NCBI RefSeq assembly: GCF_025377685.1
Contig: NZ_JACEHK010000003.1
Span: 1 to 64,000, forward strand
Direction of reading: 5' to 3'
Length of the DNA stretch: 64,000 nucleotides
Source: Anaerobacillus sp. CMMVII
GTDB lineage: Bacteria; Bacillota; Bacilli; Bacillales; Anaerobacillaceae
Shown here: in pieces, positions 1 to 10,522 of the stretch
Numbering within the stretch: the first letter of the stretch is position 1
Layout: the number at the start of each line of letters is the position of its first letter
Translations under genes and position numbers: made by a program
The notes under the pieces: generated by a model
The model's input: the letters and a program-made list of their open reading frames with translations, nothing else
What the model was told of the DNA's origin: nothing
Databases searched by the model: none

Positions 1-3000
1 CAGATAAAAGCATTAGAGCGTGTATTTTTATTAAGGAACCAATATAATATTGCAGCGGCAAATATGAGTCTTGGTGGTGGGAGAAACTTCTCCCCTTGTA
101 GTGGTGATGCGCGGTTGCGATCATAAATAACCTTAAATCAGTAGGAATTCCGACAGTCATTGCAGCGGGGAATGACGGATTTAAAGATTTCGATCAGCAG
201 TCCCGCATGTGTTCCTGAGGCAATCAGTGTCGGGGCTACCACGAATAGTGATACAGTAGCTAGTTTCTCTAACAGTTCGTACTTTTTAACATTATTAGCT
301 CCTGGAGCCCCTGTGTATTCATCTGTTCCTGGAGGTGGGTATCAATTTTGAATGGAACATCAATGGCTACGCCACAGGTTGCAGGTGGATTTGCAATTAT
401 CAAGCAAAAATACCCAAATGCGACAGTAGAACAATTACTTTCATACATCAGTGATAATGGAGTGAATATAAGAGATACAGCTAACAACATTACGAAACCG
501 AGGCTAGATTTTTCATGGTTAGAGACAAGCTTACCAGCTCTAGACCAAGTCGCCAAACCTACTTGGAGTAATAATGTTGTTCACTGGAGCGGCGTCGTGA
601 ATGCGATTCAGTACGAGTTGAAATTATTTAAAAATAGCATTGAAGTTGATAGTTTTCGAGTAGGACAAAGTGTTCGACAGTTCGATTTAAGTTCGATGAT
701 GAATAGTTCTGGTATCTATACAGTAACAGTCCAAGCACTCGCAGATAATTTGTCTTTTAAAGATGGACCTGTATCCCTTCCATCTGATGGGGAAAATAAA
801 GGTGTCGCCTATTTTGAGGATTTTGAAAACAATAATGGCAATTACTCAGTTGTAGGTGTTAATTCAACATGGCAATGGGGTGTACCAACGACAGGTCCGG
901 GCCATGCGTTTTCAGGTACAAAAGCTTGGGGAACTAATTTAGGTGGCAATTATAGTGATCTCGAAAATAGTGCGATCGTATCACCGAACATAAACCTAAG
1001 TAATGTTAGCTCTCCGATTATGTTAACGTGGATGCAATATGCGGTTACTGAACTTGATTTTGATTACTTGAATGTTGATATTAGTAAAGATGGTGGCCAA
1101 ACGTGGAACCGTATTTACAGAAATCATGGGCACATAAGTACAAGTTGGGAAGAACAATGGGATATATTAGACGCATCTTACGCCGTTTCTAACTTTAGAA
1201 TAAGGTTTCATTTACAATCGGATATTGCGATTAATTTTTCCGGAATTTATATTGATAATATTATGATTACAGGGAGTACCCCTAGTTTAAGTCAAGTTCA
1301 TAAGCCTACCTGGAACGGCGATGTAATTAACTGGAATGGGGTTGCTAATGCAGCACAATACGAATTGAAATTACTTAAAAATAGCATTGAGGTTGATACA
1401 ATACGTGTAGGACCAAGTACTCGACAATATGATTTCAGTTCAAAATTAAGTAATCCAGGTGTTTATTCGGTAACAGTCCGTTCGATTAGCGATAACGTCA
1501 ATTACCGAGATGGCGAGGTATCACTACCATCTGATCACAATCATAAAGGTGTTCTCTATTTTGAAGACTTTGAAAACAACAATGGTAGTTATACGGCTGG
1601 TGGAACAAATTCAACATGGCAATGGGGAATTCCGAGTAATGGACCACAATCTGCTTATTCTGGTACGAAGGTCTGGGCAACTAACTTACACGGTGATTAT
1701 AGTAATTATGAAAATAGTTTCATAAATTCCCCCAACATTGATTTACATAATACTGGAAATTCAGCGATAAGTTTAAGTTGGATGCAATATGCAGTCACCG
1801 AACAACACTTTGACTTTATGAGTGTTCAAATTAGTAACAACGGTGGTCAAACGTGGGATTATATATATACAGACCACGGACATATAAGCACAGACTGGGA
1901 ACAGCGAGAGCTAGAAATCCCATCTTCTTACGCAGTATCAAACTTTAAAGTGCGTTTTCTATTAGACACGGACGTCTCAGTTACTAATCCAGGAATTTAT
2001 ATTGATAATATTATGATAAGTGGAAATGTTTCGTTGCCTATCCTAGATCAAGTGCATACACCAACTTGGTTTGCTGACGTGATTAGGTGGAATGCTGTCG
2101 CGAACGCAAGTCAATACGAGTTAAAGTTATACAGAGGAACAACATTGGTAAACACTCAATTAGTCGGGGCGGGTGTTGAGCAATATAATTTTGCCTCACG
2201 GATGACGAGTCCTGGAGCATATACGGTAACTGTCCGAGCAATAGGAGATCAAGTAGATTATTTAGATGGTGAAGTATCATCGTCATCAGAAATAAATAGA
2301 AAATGGTTGACGTTAGCGAGGGTTTCAAAACCGACGTGGAACGGAGACGTCATAGGCTGGAATGCTGTCGCGAACGCAAGTCAATACGAGTTAAAGTTAT
2401 ACAGAGGAACAACATTGGTAAACACTCAATTAGTCGGGGCGGGTGTTGAGCAATATAATTTTGCCTCACGGATGACGAGTCCTGGAGCATATACGGTAAC
2501 TGTCCGAGCAATAGGAGATCAAGTAGATTATTTAGATGGTGAAGTATCATCGTCATCAGAAATAAATAGAAAATGGTTGACGTTAGCGAGGGTTTCAAAA
2601 CCGACGTGGAACGGAGACGTCATAGGCTGGAAAGTTGTCGCGAACGCAAGTCAATACGAGTTAAAGTTATACAAAGGAACAACATTGGTAAACACTCAAT
2701 TAGTCGGGGCGGGTGTCGAGCAATATAATTTTGCCTCACGGATGACGAGTCCTGGAGCATATACGGTATCTGTTCGAGCAATAGGAGATCAAGTAGATTA
2801 TTTAGATGGTGAAGTATCATTGTCATCAGAAATAAATAGAAAATGGGTGACGTTAGCGAGGGTTTCAAAACCGACCTGGAACGGAGACGTCATAGGCTGG
2901 AAAGTTGTCGCGAACGCAAGTCAATACGAGTTAAAATTATACAGAGGAACAACATTGGTAAACACTCAATTAGTCGGGGTGGATGTTGAGCAATATAATT

Positions 3001-4195
3001 TCGAATCACGGATGACGAGTCCTGGAGCATATACGGTAACTGTCCAAGCAATAGGAAATCAAGTAGATTATTTAGATGGTCAAGTATCATTGTCATCAGA
3101 AATAAATCGAAAATCGGTGACGTTAGCGAAGGTTTCAAAACCGACGTGGAACGGAGACGTCATAGGCTGGAATGCTGTCGCGAACGCAAGTCAATACGAG
3201 TTAAAGTTATACAGAGGAACAACATTGGTAAACACTCAATTAGTCGGGGTGGATGTTGAGCAATATAATTTCGAATCACGGATGACGAGTCCTGGAGCAT
3301 ATACGGTAACTGTCCAAGCAATAGGAGATCAAGTAGATTATTTAGATGGTGAAGTATCATTGTTATCAGAAATAAATCGAAAATGGGTGACGTTAGCCAG
3401 GGTTTCAAAACCGACGTGGAGCGGAGACGTCATAGGCTGGAATGCTGTCGCGAACGCAAGTCAATATGAGTTAAAGTTATACAGAGGAACAACATTGGTA
3501 AACACTCAATTAGTCGGGGCGGGTGTTGAGCAATATAATTTTGCCTCACGGATGACGAGTCCGGGAGCATATACGGTAACCGTTCGAGCGATAGGTGATG
3601 GTACGAATTATAAGAATGGAGCCGTATCGTTACGTTCTAATGAAAAACGAAAAGTAGTTACACTAGGCAAAGTACAAAAACCGACCTGGAGCGGTGATGT
3701 AATTAAGTGGAAGAGTGTAGCCAATACAAAACAATACGAATTGAAATTATACAGAGGTTCAACATTAGTTGCGACTCAACAAGTAAAGTCAACAGTTATA
3801 CAATACAATTTCGCCTCAAAAATGACGAGACCTGGAGTGTACACGGTAACCGTTCGAGCGATCGGTGATGGTACGAATTATAAGAATGGAGCCGTATCGT
3901 TACGTTCTAATGAAAACGAAAAGTAGTTACACTAGGAAAAGTACAAAAACCGACCTGGAGCGGTGATGTAATCAAGTGGAAGAGTGTAGCCAATGCAAAA
4001 CAATACGAATTGAAATTATACAGAGGTTCAACATTAGTTGCGACTCAACAAGTAAAGTCAACAGTTGTGCAATACAATTTTGCCTCAAAAATGACGAGAC
4101 CTGGAGTGTACACGGTAACCGTTCGAGCGATCGGTGATGGTACGAATTATAAGAATGGAGCCGTATCGTTACGTTCTAACGAAAAGAAGAAATAG
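1..4195 (+). pseudogene. Subtilisin-like secreted serine protease, 5'-truncated by the window and frameshifted
   Basis: Pieces of an S8 peptidase catalytic domain lie in three frames in the first 400 bases: a MSLGGG segment, then VIAAGNDG (the oxyanion-hole Asn region), then VGATTNSD, and finally GTSMATP with the catalytic Ser from 351. At least three frame changes separate them, and a fourth occurs near 3918, where one A is missing relative to the neighbouring repeat. The long open frame from 348 carries the end of the catalytic domain, then a ~90-residue FN3-like repeat (PTW...YELKL...YTVTV), a MAM/jelly-roll-like domain (EDFENNNG...YIDNIMI), a second repeat and second MAM-like domain, then eight further repeats. 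Known relatives are multidomain secreted proteases such as bacillopeptidase F. As read, no functional enzyme could be made from one frame. A polished read may restore it. Confidence 0.75.
2050..4190 (+). repeat. 270-bp tandem coding repeats (8 units) of the protease stalk
   Basis: Units of 270 bp (90 residues) start near 2050, 2324, 2594, 2864, 3134, 3404, 3674 and 3943. The units near 2100 and 2370 are identical over well over 200 bases. The last two units are more diverged and resemble each other. This shows recent unit duplication and makes the region prone to assembly collapse. Confidence 0.9.
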
Positions 4196-4324
4196 CAAAT
4201 TCGGGTGATCATCGAATATGTGTTTCACAGAGTAATAGAAAAGGAGCTACAATCATTTTACTTAGGTAAAGTGGTCCCTATATCAAGGACACTCTGAAAA
4301 AAAGGCCTTAAAAAAAGCAGTTCT

Positions 4325-4623
4325 TCAAGCATGCTATTAATTATAACTCTTTTTCTAATGTTGCTCCTTTTCTACTGTTAAATAGTGAACTATATAAAAG
4401 CCAAGAGGCTTTAGTAACTAGTTACTACGTAAGGGGATTAGAACAAGAAATCCTTAATTTTAATATAATTAAAGTAGAAGAACTGGGTCCCGGAGAGGCA
4501 AGAATCAAAGTTTCGGAGACAATCGGTATATATGTTGATTACGAGTACCGAGAAGAAACTTTCAAATGGTGGTACTATGCAAGAAATCTAACTAAATGTA
4601 AAGAGGCTCCAGATAGTCATTGA
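4325..4623 (+). pseudogene. Fragment of a secreted/membrane protein, no start codon
   Basis: An open frame ends at the TGA at 4621 and reads a continuous protein-like sequence, including SELYKSQEALVTSYYVRGL and FKWWYYARN. It has no credible start or ribosome site and is stopped just upstream by TAA. It looks like the C-terminal part of an NTF2-like extracellular domain seen in Bacillus membrane proteins of the TcaA type, but this is a weak resemblance. It is directly followed by a good terminator, which supports it being a real gene end. Confidence 0.4.
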
Positions 4624-4648
4624 AATTGACTACCTGGAGCCTCTTTTT
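4603..4648 (+). terminator. Rho-independent terminator
   Basis: A ~17-bp stem (GAGGCTCCAG with TAGTCA against TGACTA with CTGGAGCCTC), a short loop and a run of five T. It ends the fragment upstream. Confidence 0.85.
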
Positions 4649-4777
4649 ATACATTTAATGTAAGAACTTAGCCTACATAAAAAATAAAATCATCGGTACC
4701 TTTAATCTCAGGCTCTAACCAACCCGAAGTTTGTCAGAGTGTGACGAAAGAATTGTAAAGAAATAGTGATCTACTTT

Positions 4778-4797
4778 TTATTAAACGCTTGATTAAT
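4778..4797. repeat. TTAAACGCTTGATTAA-type palindrome
   Basis: A degenerate copy of the TTAATCAA-CG-TTGATTAA palindrome found again near 9.1, 26.4 and 45.6 kb. It sits in an intergenic stretch of about 1.1 kb (4200-5313) that otherwise holds only the fragment, a REP copy and a toxin remnant. Confidence 0.5.
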
Positions 4798-4812
4798 TTT
4801 TCAAGCGGTAAT

Positions 4813-4840
4813 AGGCGTGGGGACGGTTCTGCTGCTTCCT
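4813..4840 (+). repeat. REP-like element
   Basis: Copy of the family core GGGGACGGTTCTGCTGCTTCC.. that recurs throughout the window. Its ends are partly self-complementary (GAAGC...GCTTC in better copies; this copy lacks the left end). Confidence 0.75.
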
Positions 4841-5137
4841 ATGAGATGAATTAGCAGAGCTATTTTCAAAATGAGAGTATTATTTTAGACTTACTAATAC
4901 TTGATTTTGTGCCTCACCGATTACATAAGCATGAGCCACTGCAAAATCGTAATGTTTGAAATGAAGTACCTAGAGGCATGGCTTAGCTCGAAAGGTTATA
5001 CAAGAGTGGCATAACGGACTGAATTGTGGCTGTCACCAAACTGAAATTTTGTCGGTAAAGGTTTATTTAAAAAGATTGGTAGCTAAAAGTACAAACGTTT
5101 GGTGTGATTAAGTAGCAACATATAAAGCTGATGGGCG

Positions 5138-5231
5138 GTTGACCATTTCCAAAAGGGAGGTGGTAGTAATGGGAACTTATAAAGGTAGTAAAATATGGCG
5201 ATTTAACAAACTTTTAACTTTTTTAAAATAA
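5138..5231 (+). pseudogene. Decayed holin-like toxin locus
   Basis: The leader (GGGCGGTTGACCATTTCC, loop, GGGAGGTGG, then ATG at 5169) aligns base by base with the intact toxin locus at 44.84-45.03 kb. The following 20 codons have drifted and no longer encode the conserved MVTFEA start. The Shine-Dalgarno hairpin is kept. I read it as a dead copy. Confidence 0.45.
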
Positions 5232-5313
5232 TAAACTCTTAGAACAGATGGGAACATTTATGGAAAAGTCCTATAATAGAATAATAGTATGCAAAATTAT
5301 AGGAGTGAATTTA

Positions 5314-7072
5314 TTGAAAAAGATTGTAAGTGCCATTATATTTATTCTTTTTTTAACACTGCTCAAAAGTAATGTAACGCTTGCCGAAGGAGCAATTCTT
5401 ACATCTGGTGTCTCTCAAAAGGTAGAATTAAGTAGCGATACACATACCTATCAATTTACAACGAATCAATTCGGTAATGCTACCATTTTATTAGATAATA
5501 CAACAGGTGGCTTTTCAATGTATCTGTTTGATAGTAAAGGGAATAACTTAGGTGGCTCAGACACGGATTTTGCTGGAGAAACAATAGTAATTGAAACAGC
5601 GCTAGCAAAAGGAACATATCATATAAGGATAAGCCCTCATAATTGGGATGAAATCACTAGTGCAAAGTATAGATTAAAAGCTAGTTTTGTAGACAAAACG
5701 CCTACTGTAAATCCACTATACAATAACCATACTCGTGTTACTGGAAATGCAGTATCTAATACAAAGGTTTATGCGGTGGTAGGCAAAGAGACAATTGGTG
5801 AAACAACTGCTAAAAACGGCAAATACAGTATTATAATCCCTGCCCAAAAAGCAGGAACTAAAATTGGTGTTTATACTGTAGATGGTGCTGGAAATATAAG
5901 TTCAACTAAGAGTACCAAAGTGATCAATTCTTCAATTCAAACAGTTTCTACTAATTATAATAAGATTAAAATTACTTGGGCACGGGTCCCTGGTGCAGAT
6001 GGATATGATATCTATCGAAGCACTACTAGTGACGGAAAGTATAGTAGAGTTGGAACAGTAACAAAGGGTACAACGACTAGTTTTACAAATAGTGGAGTTA
6101 CCACAGGAAAAAAGTATTTTTACCGAGTTAGAGCTTATCGAATAATTGATGAAAAAAAAGTATATAGTTCTTACACGAAACATAAAAGCGGTAAAGCATT
6201 ACCCACGACCCCTACGAATATGAAGACTAACAATATTACTACATCTACTGCAACATTATCATGGAAAAAAGTAACGGGAGCAGATGGGTATGAAGTTTAT
6301 CGTGCTAACACAAAGAATGGAACATTTAGAAAATAGGTACCCTTACTAAAGGCAGCACATTGAACTTTACGAATAAGAACCTAACTACTGGAAAAACATA
6401 TCACTACAAAGTTAGAGCATTTCGAACAGTGAATGGAAAAAAGGTATACAGTATATTTTCTGATATATTAAAACAAAAAATTCCATATCCAGTTGTTAAT
6501 CGAAGTCTTGAAACACTTAGATTAGTAGATAAACAGAACGGGTTACCAAAAGATTTTGTTCCAAAAGACTTAATCACTCCAAATGTAAGATTTTCCACAA
6601 GTGTAGCGGAAAGAAGAAAAATGACAAGGGAAGCTGGACGTGCGTTAGAGAAAATGTTTCGTGATGCAAACAAAGCTGGGATCGTTTTATATGCACAATC
6701 AGGATACCGGTCATACGCAACACAACAATCTATTTATCAAAGCTATGTAAAAAGGTACGGACAAAATGAAACTGACAAATTTAGTGCCAGACCTGGACAT
6801 AGTGAACATCAAACAGGACTAGCGATGGATATCACTAGTAAAAGTGTAAACTTCAATTTAACCGAAAAGTTTGCCGAAACAAAGAAGGAAAATGGTTAAT
6901 TAAAAACGCATCAAAATACGGGTTTATTATGAGCTATCCAAAAGGAAAGACCCATCTTACTGGCTACATGTACGAGCCGTGGCACTACCGCTATGTAGGG
7001 GAAGAACACGCATTATTTATCGATAAAAACAACCTTACACTGAAAGAGTATCTGGATAAGTATGGGAAGTAG
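5314..7072 (+). CDS. Secreted VanY-type D-Ala-D-Ala carboxypeptidase with PPC-like, Ig-like and FN3 domains (two frameshifts)
   Basis: The TTG start at 5314 follows AGGAGTG and gives a signal peptide (KKIVSAIIFILFLTLL...LAEG). Next come a pre-peptidase-like beta domain (TYQFTTNQFGN...YHIRISP), a bacterial Ig-like domain (NNHTRVTGNAVSNTKVYA), two FN3 domains (WARVPGADGYDIYRST and WKKVTGADGYEVYRAN) and a peptidase M15B/VanY domain with SGYRSYATQ, ARPGHSEHQTGLAMDI and EPWHYRYVG, which hold the expected zinc and catalytic His/Asp residues. The frame breaks near 6332 (AGAAAATAGG) and near 6890 (AAGAAGGAAAATGG); the protein resumes at once in another frame each time. Family role: trimming the terminal D-Ala of cell-wall peptides outside the cell. 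The intact motifs suggest a working gene with sequencing indels, though decay is possible. Confidence 0.75.
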
Positions 7073-7077
7073 CGTAT

Positions 7078-7106
7078 GGAAGCGTGGGGACGGTTCTGGT
7101 GCTTCC
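7078..7106 (+). repeat. REP-like element, full 29-bp form
   Basis: GGAAGC...GCTTCC ends flank the GGGGACGGTTC core. It lies directly after the carboxypeptidase gene. Confidence 0.8.
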
Positions 7107-7137
7107 TAATGGATGGTCACCACAAATATGCTAAAAC

Positions 7138-7187
7138 AAAAGCAACCAGGTATTGGGTTTCTAAATCCCGTACCTGGTTGCTTTTTT
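7138..7187. terminator. Terminator hairpin of the AAGCAACCAGGTA family
   Basis: Arms AAAAGCAACCAGGTA and TACCTGGTTGCTTTTTT. The same hairpin recurs at 13126, 24221 and 40660, each time beside a YvrJ gene or remnant. Here no YvrJ remnant follows. Confidence 0.75.
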
Positions 7188-7230
7188 AGTATTAGCAAAT
7201 ATTAACTCTGTCTAGCTCCAGACGCCCTCT

Positions 7231-7311
7231 GCTCCTGCGGTTACTCGTCGCAAACAAAACCTTATGCTCCCTGCGGTTACTCGTCGCAAAAAACTTTGCT
7301 CCTACGGTTAC
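7231..7311. repeat. Three copies of a GCTCCTGCGGTTACTCGTCG repeat
   Basis: Copies at 7231, 7266 and 7298 (last truncated). A reverse-complement copy lies near 33595-33614. The rest of 7190-7418 shows nothing coding. Confidence 0.6.
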
Positions 7312-7418
7312 AAAAACAGTTGGGTCGAACCGTAGCCACAACCTCTACTAGAGAAAATAGAGGTTTGGGTACCCGGGTATTAAATGAAATTAACCAAGAA
7401 TAAGCCACTATCACTGGA

Positions 7419-8808
7419 TTAAGCAACGTTTCTTTTAATACTCGCGATATTATTCTTAGAGAAGCTTACTCCAGTAAAACCATAAACAATTGTAATCAAT
7501 GGACAAAGTAAACAGAAAAATACAAAGGGAAAGTAGGAAAGAACTGGTACTCCTAGAACACTTGACATAAAGACGCCACTTACCCCATAGGGAATTAACG
7601 GATTAATAACGGTTCCACCTGACTCTAACACTTTTGAAAGTTGTTTACCCGAATATCCCATTTCTCTATAGCGTTTCTCAAATGCTTCTCCTGTTAAAAT
7701 AATAGACATATATTGTTCGCCAAGGCTTACATTAATACCAATTCCTGAACAAACGGTAGAAAGAACAAGTCTTCCTGTTGTTTTACTGTTCCTTGTATCG
7801 ATTCAATTAACCTCTCAATCACTCCAAGAACAGACAACAAGCCTCCCATACTTAGTGTTAATAGAAGAAGAGATACAGCCCACATCATGCTTTGGATACC
7901 ACCGCGGTCAAGAATTTTAGCTATTTCTTCATTTTCTGCTCCTGATATATACCCATTTTGAATGAGATTCATCCAGTCTGCTATCATTATATCTCCTCGT
8001 AGAATGATAGATGTTGCTAAACCTACTACAATACCAAGAATCATTGTTGGTATTGCTGATTTTTCATGATTGCCATAACGATGATACATACAGCAGGTAG
8101 TAATGCAAAGGGATGAACGATAGCCGCTTCTTGTAAGGAAGTAAGCATTTCCTCCATTCTTTCAGGATGAACAGTTGTGTTTGTACGTCCAATGATAATA
8201 AATAAGATAAGTGAGATTGCAAAAGCAGGAATTCCAACCCACAACATATGACGAATATGTTCAAATAAATCAGATTTGGCGATAGATGATGCGAGATTTG
8301 TTGTATCGGATAATGGAGACAACTTATCGCCAACTAAAGCACCAGAAATAACAGCTCCTGCTACCATAGCTAAAGGAATACCTAGAATACTTCCTACGGC
8401 CATAAACGCAACTCCGATGGTAGAGACTGTTGTAAATGCACTTCCTATGGATATTCCAACGATAGCCGTTGCGATGAAGGCACTTGGTAAGAAATAATCA
8501 GTTGAAACAAGTTGAAAACTATACGCTATCAACGTAGGAATCGTTCCCGAATCAATCCAGACAGCAATAAGTACCCCAATTAGCATGAATATCATAATTG
8601 GCACGATACCTGATTTTATTCCTTTAATAATGCCATCTTCCAAAGTAGACCATGGTAGACGTTTTATTAGTCCATACCCAATAATAAAAATAATGACTAT
8701 GAAAATCGGAACATGCGGATGTGCGCCGTAGTGAATTAACGAAACCCCGATCACACTTAAAATAACCCCAACAATAAGGAGAGCTTCCCATCCTCTTAAT
8801 TTAATCAT
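7419..8808 (-). CDS. nhaC: NhaC-family Na+/H+ (or Na+/carboxylate) antiporter, two frameshifts
   Basis: The gene reads from ATG at 8808 (GGAAGAAGAG upstream) through three frames: 8808-8041, then 8050-7730, then 7709-7419. The joins are clear: the first is in a T run near 8062 (..IVMAIMKKSAIPTMILG..), the second near 7755 (..STVCSGIGINVSLGEQYMSIILTG..). The combined ~460 residues carry about 11 hydrophobic segments and NhaC-type motifs (TTVSTIGVAFMAVGSILGI, SGALVGDKLSPLSDTTNLA, GVSGVFMSSVLG). Members exchange cytoplasmic Na+ for H+, or, in the MleN subtype, couple it to malate/lactate exchange; the substrate is not decided here. It is a single gene pointing away from the neighbours. Confidence 0.85.
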
Positions 8809-8996
8809 TTCTCTTCTTCCTTCCTAACCATCGTAAAAAATTTCTTAAACAACTTTAAGTTCGTTCATACAGCTAAAGATAGTTAAAACTATTACAATTT
8901 CACTGAGGTACTAAAACGCTTAAACGCTTTTAAGTGTTAAAGTAAAACGTATATAAAACTATAAAGGGGTTTTTAATAGAAGTCAATAAAATTAAA

Positions 8997-9022
8997 GCAC
9001 GGGGACGGTTCTCGTGCTTCCC
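8997..9022 (+). repeat. REP-like element
   Basis: Short form, GCACGGGGACGGTTCTCGTG followed by CTTCCC, in the 620-bp spacer between nhaC and the YvrJ cassette. Confidence 0.7.
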
Positions 9023-9101
9023 AACCGGTTGAACACTGAATCTAGTAAGAGTGAATTATAACAGCCTCATAGTGAAAGAGAGTAGCGATCTAGTTTTTTT
9101 A

Positions 9102-9232
9102 TGCTTGATTAATTTTATTGAACGTTTCAAAAGAAGTAGGGAATTCAGTTATTAATCAAACGTTTGATTAATTTCCACACGACATATAAGCGGAAAATAG
9201 TTTGGGCAGAATTAATTAATCGTTTGATTAAT
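9102..9232. promoter_or_regulatory. Cluster of TTAATCAA-CG-TTGATTAA palindromes
   Basis: A perfect 22-bp inverted repeat at 9151-9172 (arms ATTAATCAAAC / GTTTGATTAAT), a one-arm-diverged copy at 9211-9232 and a half copy at 9102-9113. Spacing between the two full sites is 60 bp centre to centre. Perfect symmetry of this size suggests an operator for a dimeric regulator, for example of the TetR type, or an end of a small mobile repeat. No obvious target gene starts within 100 bp. Confidence 0.45.
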
Positions 9233-9331
9233 TTATACACCACAAAATGGCCTTTACTATTCTAGTGTTAGCCAACTGCTAGCGCTTCTATTGCAGCAAC
9301 TAGCTTTCGATTTTCAATGAAGCGCGTTGAA

Positions 9332-9358
9332 CCACGGCGACGGGTTCTCGTGCTTCCT
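9332..9358 (+). repeat. REP-like element, degenerate
   Basis: CACGGCGACGGGTTCTCGTG with CTTCC retained; the core is altered relative to other copies. Confidence 0.55.
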
Positions 9359-9383
9359 AAGGGATGAGCTATCCTAATGAATA

Positions 9384-9428
9384 CAAGAAACAAGGTATAG
9401 GACTCTTAATCCTATACCTGTTTTTTTG
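9384..9428. terminator. Hairpin ending the first YvrJ cassette
   Basis: Arms AGGTATAGGA / TCCTATACCT followed by seven T on the plus strand. It sits immediately downstream of the minus-strand yvrJ stop, so it may work in both directions. Confidence 0.7.
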
Positions 9429-9611
9429 TTATGCCTTAATTTTAAACTGTTTCCTTGTTTCTTCACAAAGCATGTTGCTTTGTAAGATCATTGCTAATTT
9501 GTTTACGGATTCGTTTAGAAGATCGAGCTTTGCTTCAATCCGGTAGAGTAAATACAACGTAACCACCACTGGGAACCCGTATTCACTGATAAGGGGAAGC
9601 CACATTTCCAT
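9429..9611 (-). CDS. yvrJ: YvrJ family small membrane protein (cassette copy 1)
   Basis: About 60 residues with the family signature WLPLISEYGFPVVVTLYLLYRIE, one hydrophobic segment, then a short amphipathic tail. The second ATG (9611) is chosen because the GGAGG lies only 2 nt before the first ATG (9617) but 8 nt before this one. Function is unknown; size and topology recall small holin-like or BhlA-type proteins. It is the last gene of a minus-strand unit DUF1659-DUF2922-YvrJ. The unit recurs near 40.7-41.4 kb and in decayed form near 13.2, 24.3 and 54.5 kb. Confidence 0.85.
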   Translation of the reverse strand: MEMWLPLISEYGFPVVVTLYLLYRIEAKLDLLNESVNKLAMILQSNMLCEETRKQFKIKA

Positions 9612-9647
9612 CTTCATTGCCTCCTTTCATATTAGGTTTTTAATGAA

Positions 9648-9680
9648 GAAGACCCCGACTAGAAAAATGGTCGGGGCTTC
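9648..9680 (-). promoter_or_regulatory. Conserved intercistronic hairpin between DUF2922 and yvrJ
   Basis: Arms GAAG-CCCCGAC / GTCGGGG-CTTC with a ~10-nt loop. The same hairpin with a different loop is present in the copies at 24488-24520 and 40928-40961. There is no T tract on the coding strand, so RNA processing or partial attenuation is more likely than full termination. Confidence 0.55.
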
Positions 9681-9688
9681 TAATATAA

Positions 9689-9904
9689 CTAGATTTGGAT
9701 ATCAGACACGTTGCGCTCGACAATTCTAGCTGCATGCTTGCTCACTAGTGCGCCTCCCGATGAAATAAATGCGTTCTCAGCAATGACTTGTTCCATAACC
9801 TGCGCCACTAATGCTGGGTTAACTGGTTCAAAAGGGTTGTCCAACGATAGGACCACATTCTTTCCGGCTTCATTTTTGAAAATTAGTTCAATTTTTTTCG
9901 CCAT
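9689..9904 (-). CDS. DUF2922 family protein (cassette copy 1)
   Basis: 71 residues: MAKKIELIFKNEAGKNVVLS then LDNPFEPVNPALVAQVMEQV and a C-terminal RIVERNVSDIQI. It has a strong ribosome site (CGGAGGTGATGTAAG before ATG). It is identical in protein sequence to the copy at 40970-41185, pointing to recent duplication or gene conversion. Function unknown; the family is small, cytosolic and common in Bacillales next to DUF1659 and YvrJ genes. Confidence 0.85.
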   Translation of the reverse strand: MAKKIELIFKNEAGKNVVLSLDNPFEPVNPALVAQVMEQVIAENAFISSGGALVSKHAARIVERNVSDIQI

Positions 9905-9936
9905 CTTACATCACCTCCGATCGTTTTGCTATTTTG

Positions 9937-10155
9937 TTAGATTAGTTGAAGATATTGTACTGATTGTTTCGTGTGATCGTTTCTAGGGTGTACTGTTTGT
10001 AGTGAAGCGAGTGCTTGAGCCGCGCGCTTCAGTTGTTCGCTTGTGGCTGTGTTGTCAACATTCGGGAAGGTTTTCGTTTTGAAGATTTCTTTACCCTCAC
10101 CATCAACACCGCCATAGAAATGTAAAGTTAAACGTGTTTGTAAGATGTTTTCCAT
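9937..10155 (-). CDS. DUF1659 family protein (cassette copy 1), C-terminus shifted
   Basis: The start at 10155 has GAAGGAGGTGATAAGC just upstream. The first ~53 residues (MENILQTRLTLHFYGGVDGE... to LASLQ) match the copy at 41223-41435. Past that point copy 1 has one extra base (CTACAAACAG versus CTACAGCAG), which replaces the QYTLETITRNNQY tail with TVHPRNDHTKQSVQYL. The other frame still encodes the family-like tail, so this is a recent frameshift or an indel error. First gene of its three-gene unit. Confidence 0.75.
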   Translation of the reverse strand: MENILQTRLTLHFYGGVDGEGKEIFKTKTFPNVDNTATSEQLKRAAQALASLQTVHPRNDHTKQSVQYLQLI

Positions 10156-10522
10156 GCTTATCACCTCCTTCACTATATAAATACACCGAAAAGTGAAAAA
10201 GGGGGACAAGGGATTCAAAGCAAGCAAAAGAACCGTAACCCTGCTAATTACAGTCCAAAGAATGACAGACTGTTTACCATCTCAGTCCTTCTGTTGTAAA
10301 AGATATATAACCATAGTTTTGAGAATCTATAATGATAAAAAACTAATATAAGTTTTTAAATACATGAAACATTTTGAAATTTAGACCGTACATATTCGGG
10401 TGCCTTACTCCAAGAAAAAAGTGTGACATTCTGCAGTATAACTTAACATAATAAGATTCTTTTTAAGTTCTTAAATGCATTATGGTAATATTTGGATATA
10501 TTGAATTGGTAGGTGATTAAAG

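Noticed and set aside
2083..3408. Five successive minus-strand open frames of 81-82 codons with nearly the same sequence
   Set aside because: They are antisense shadows of the 270-bp protease repeats; they have no ribosome sites and repeat only because the plus strand does.
9711..9986. 91-codon plus-strand frame, repeated at 40992
   Set aside because: Antisense to the DUF2922 genes; duplicated only because the cassette is duplicated.
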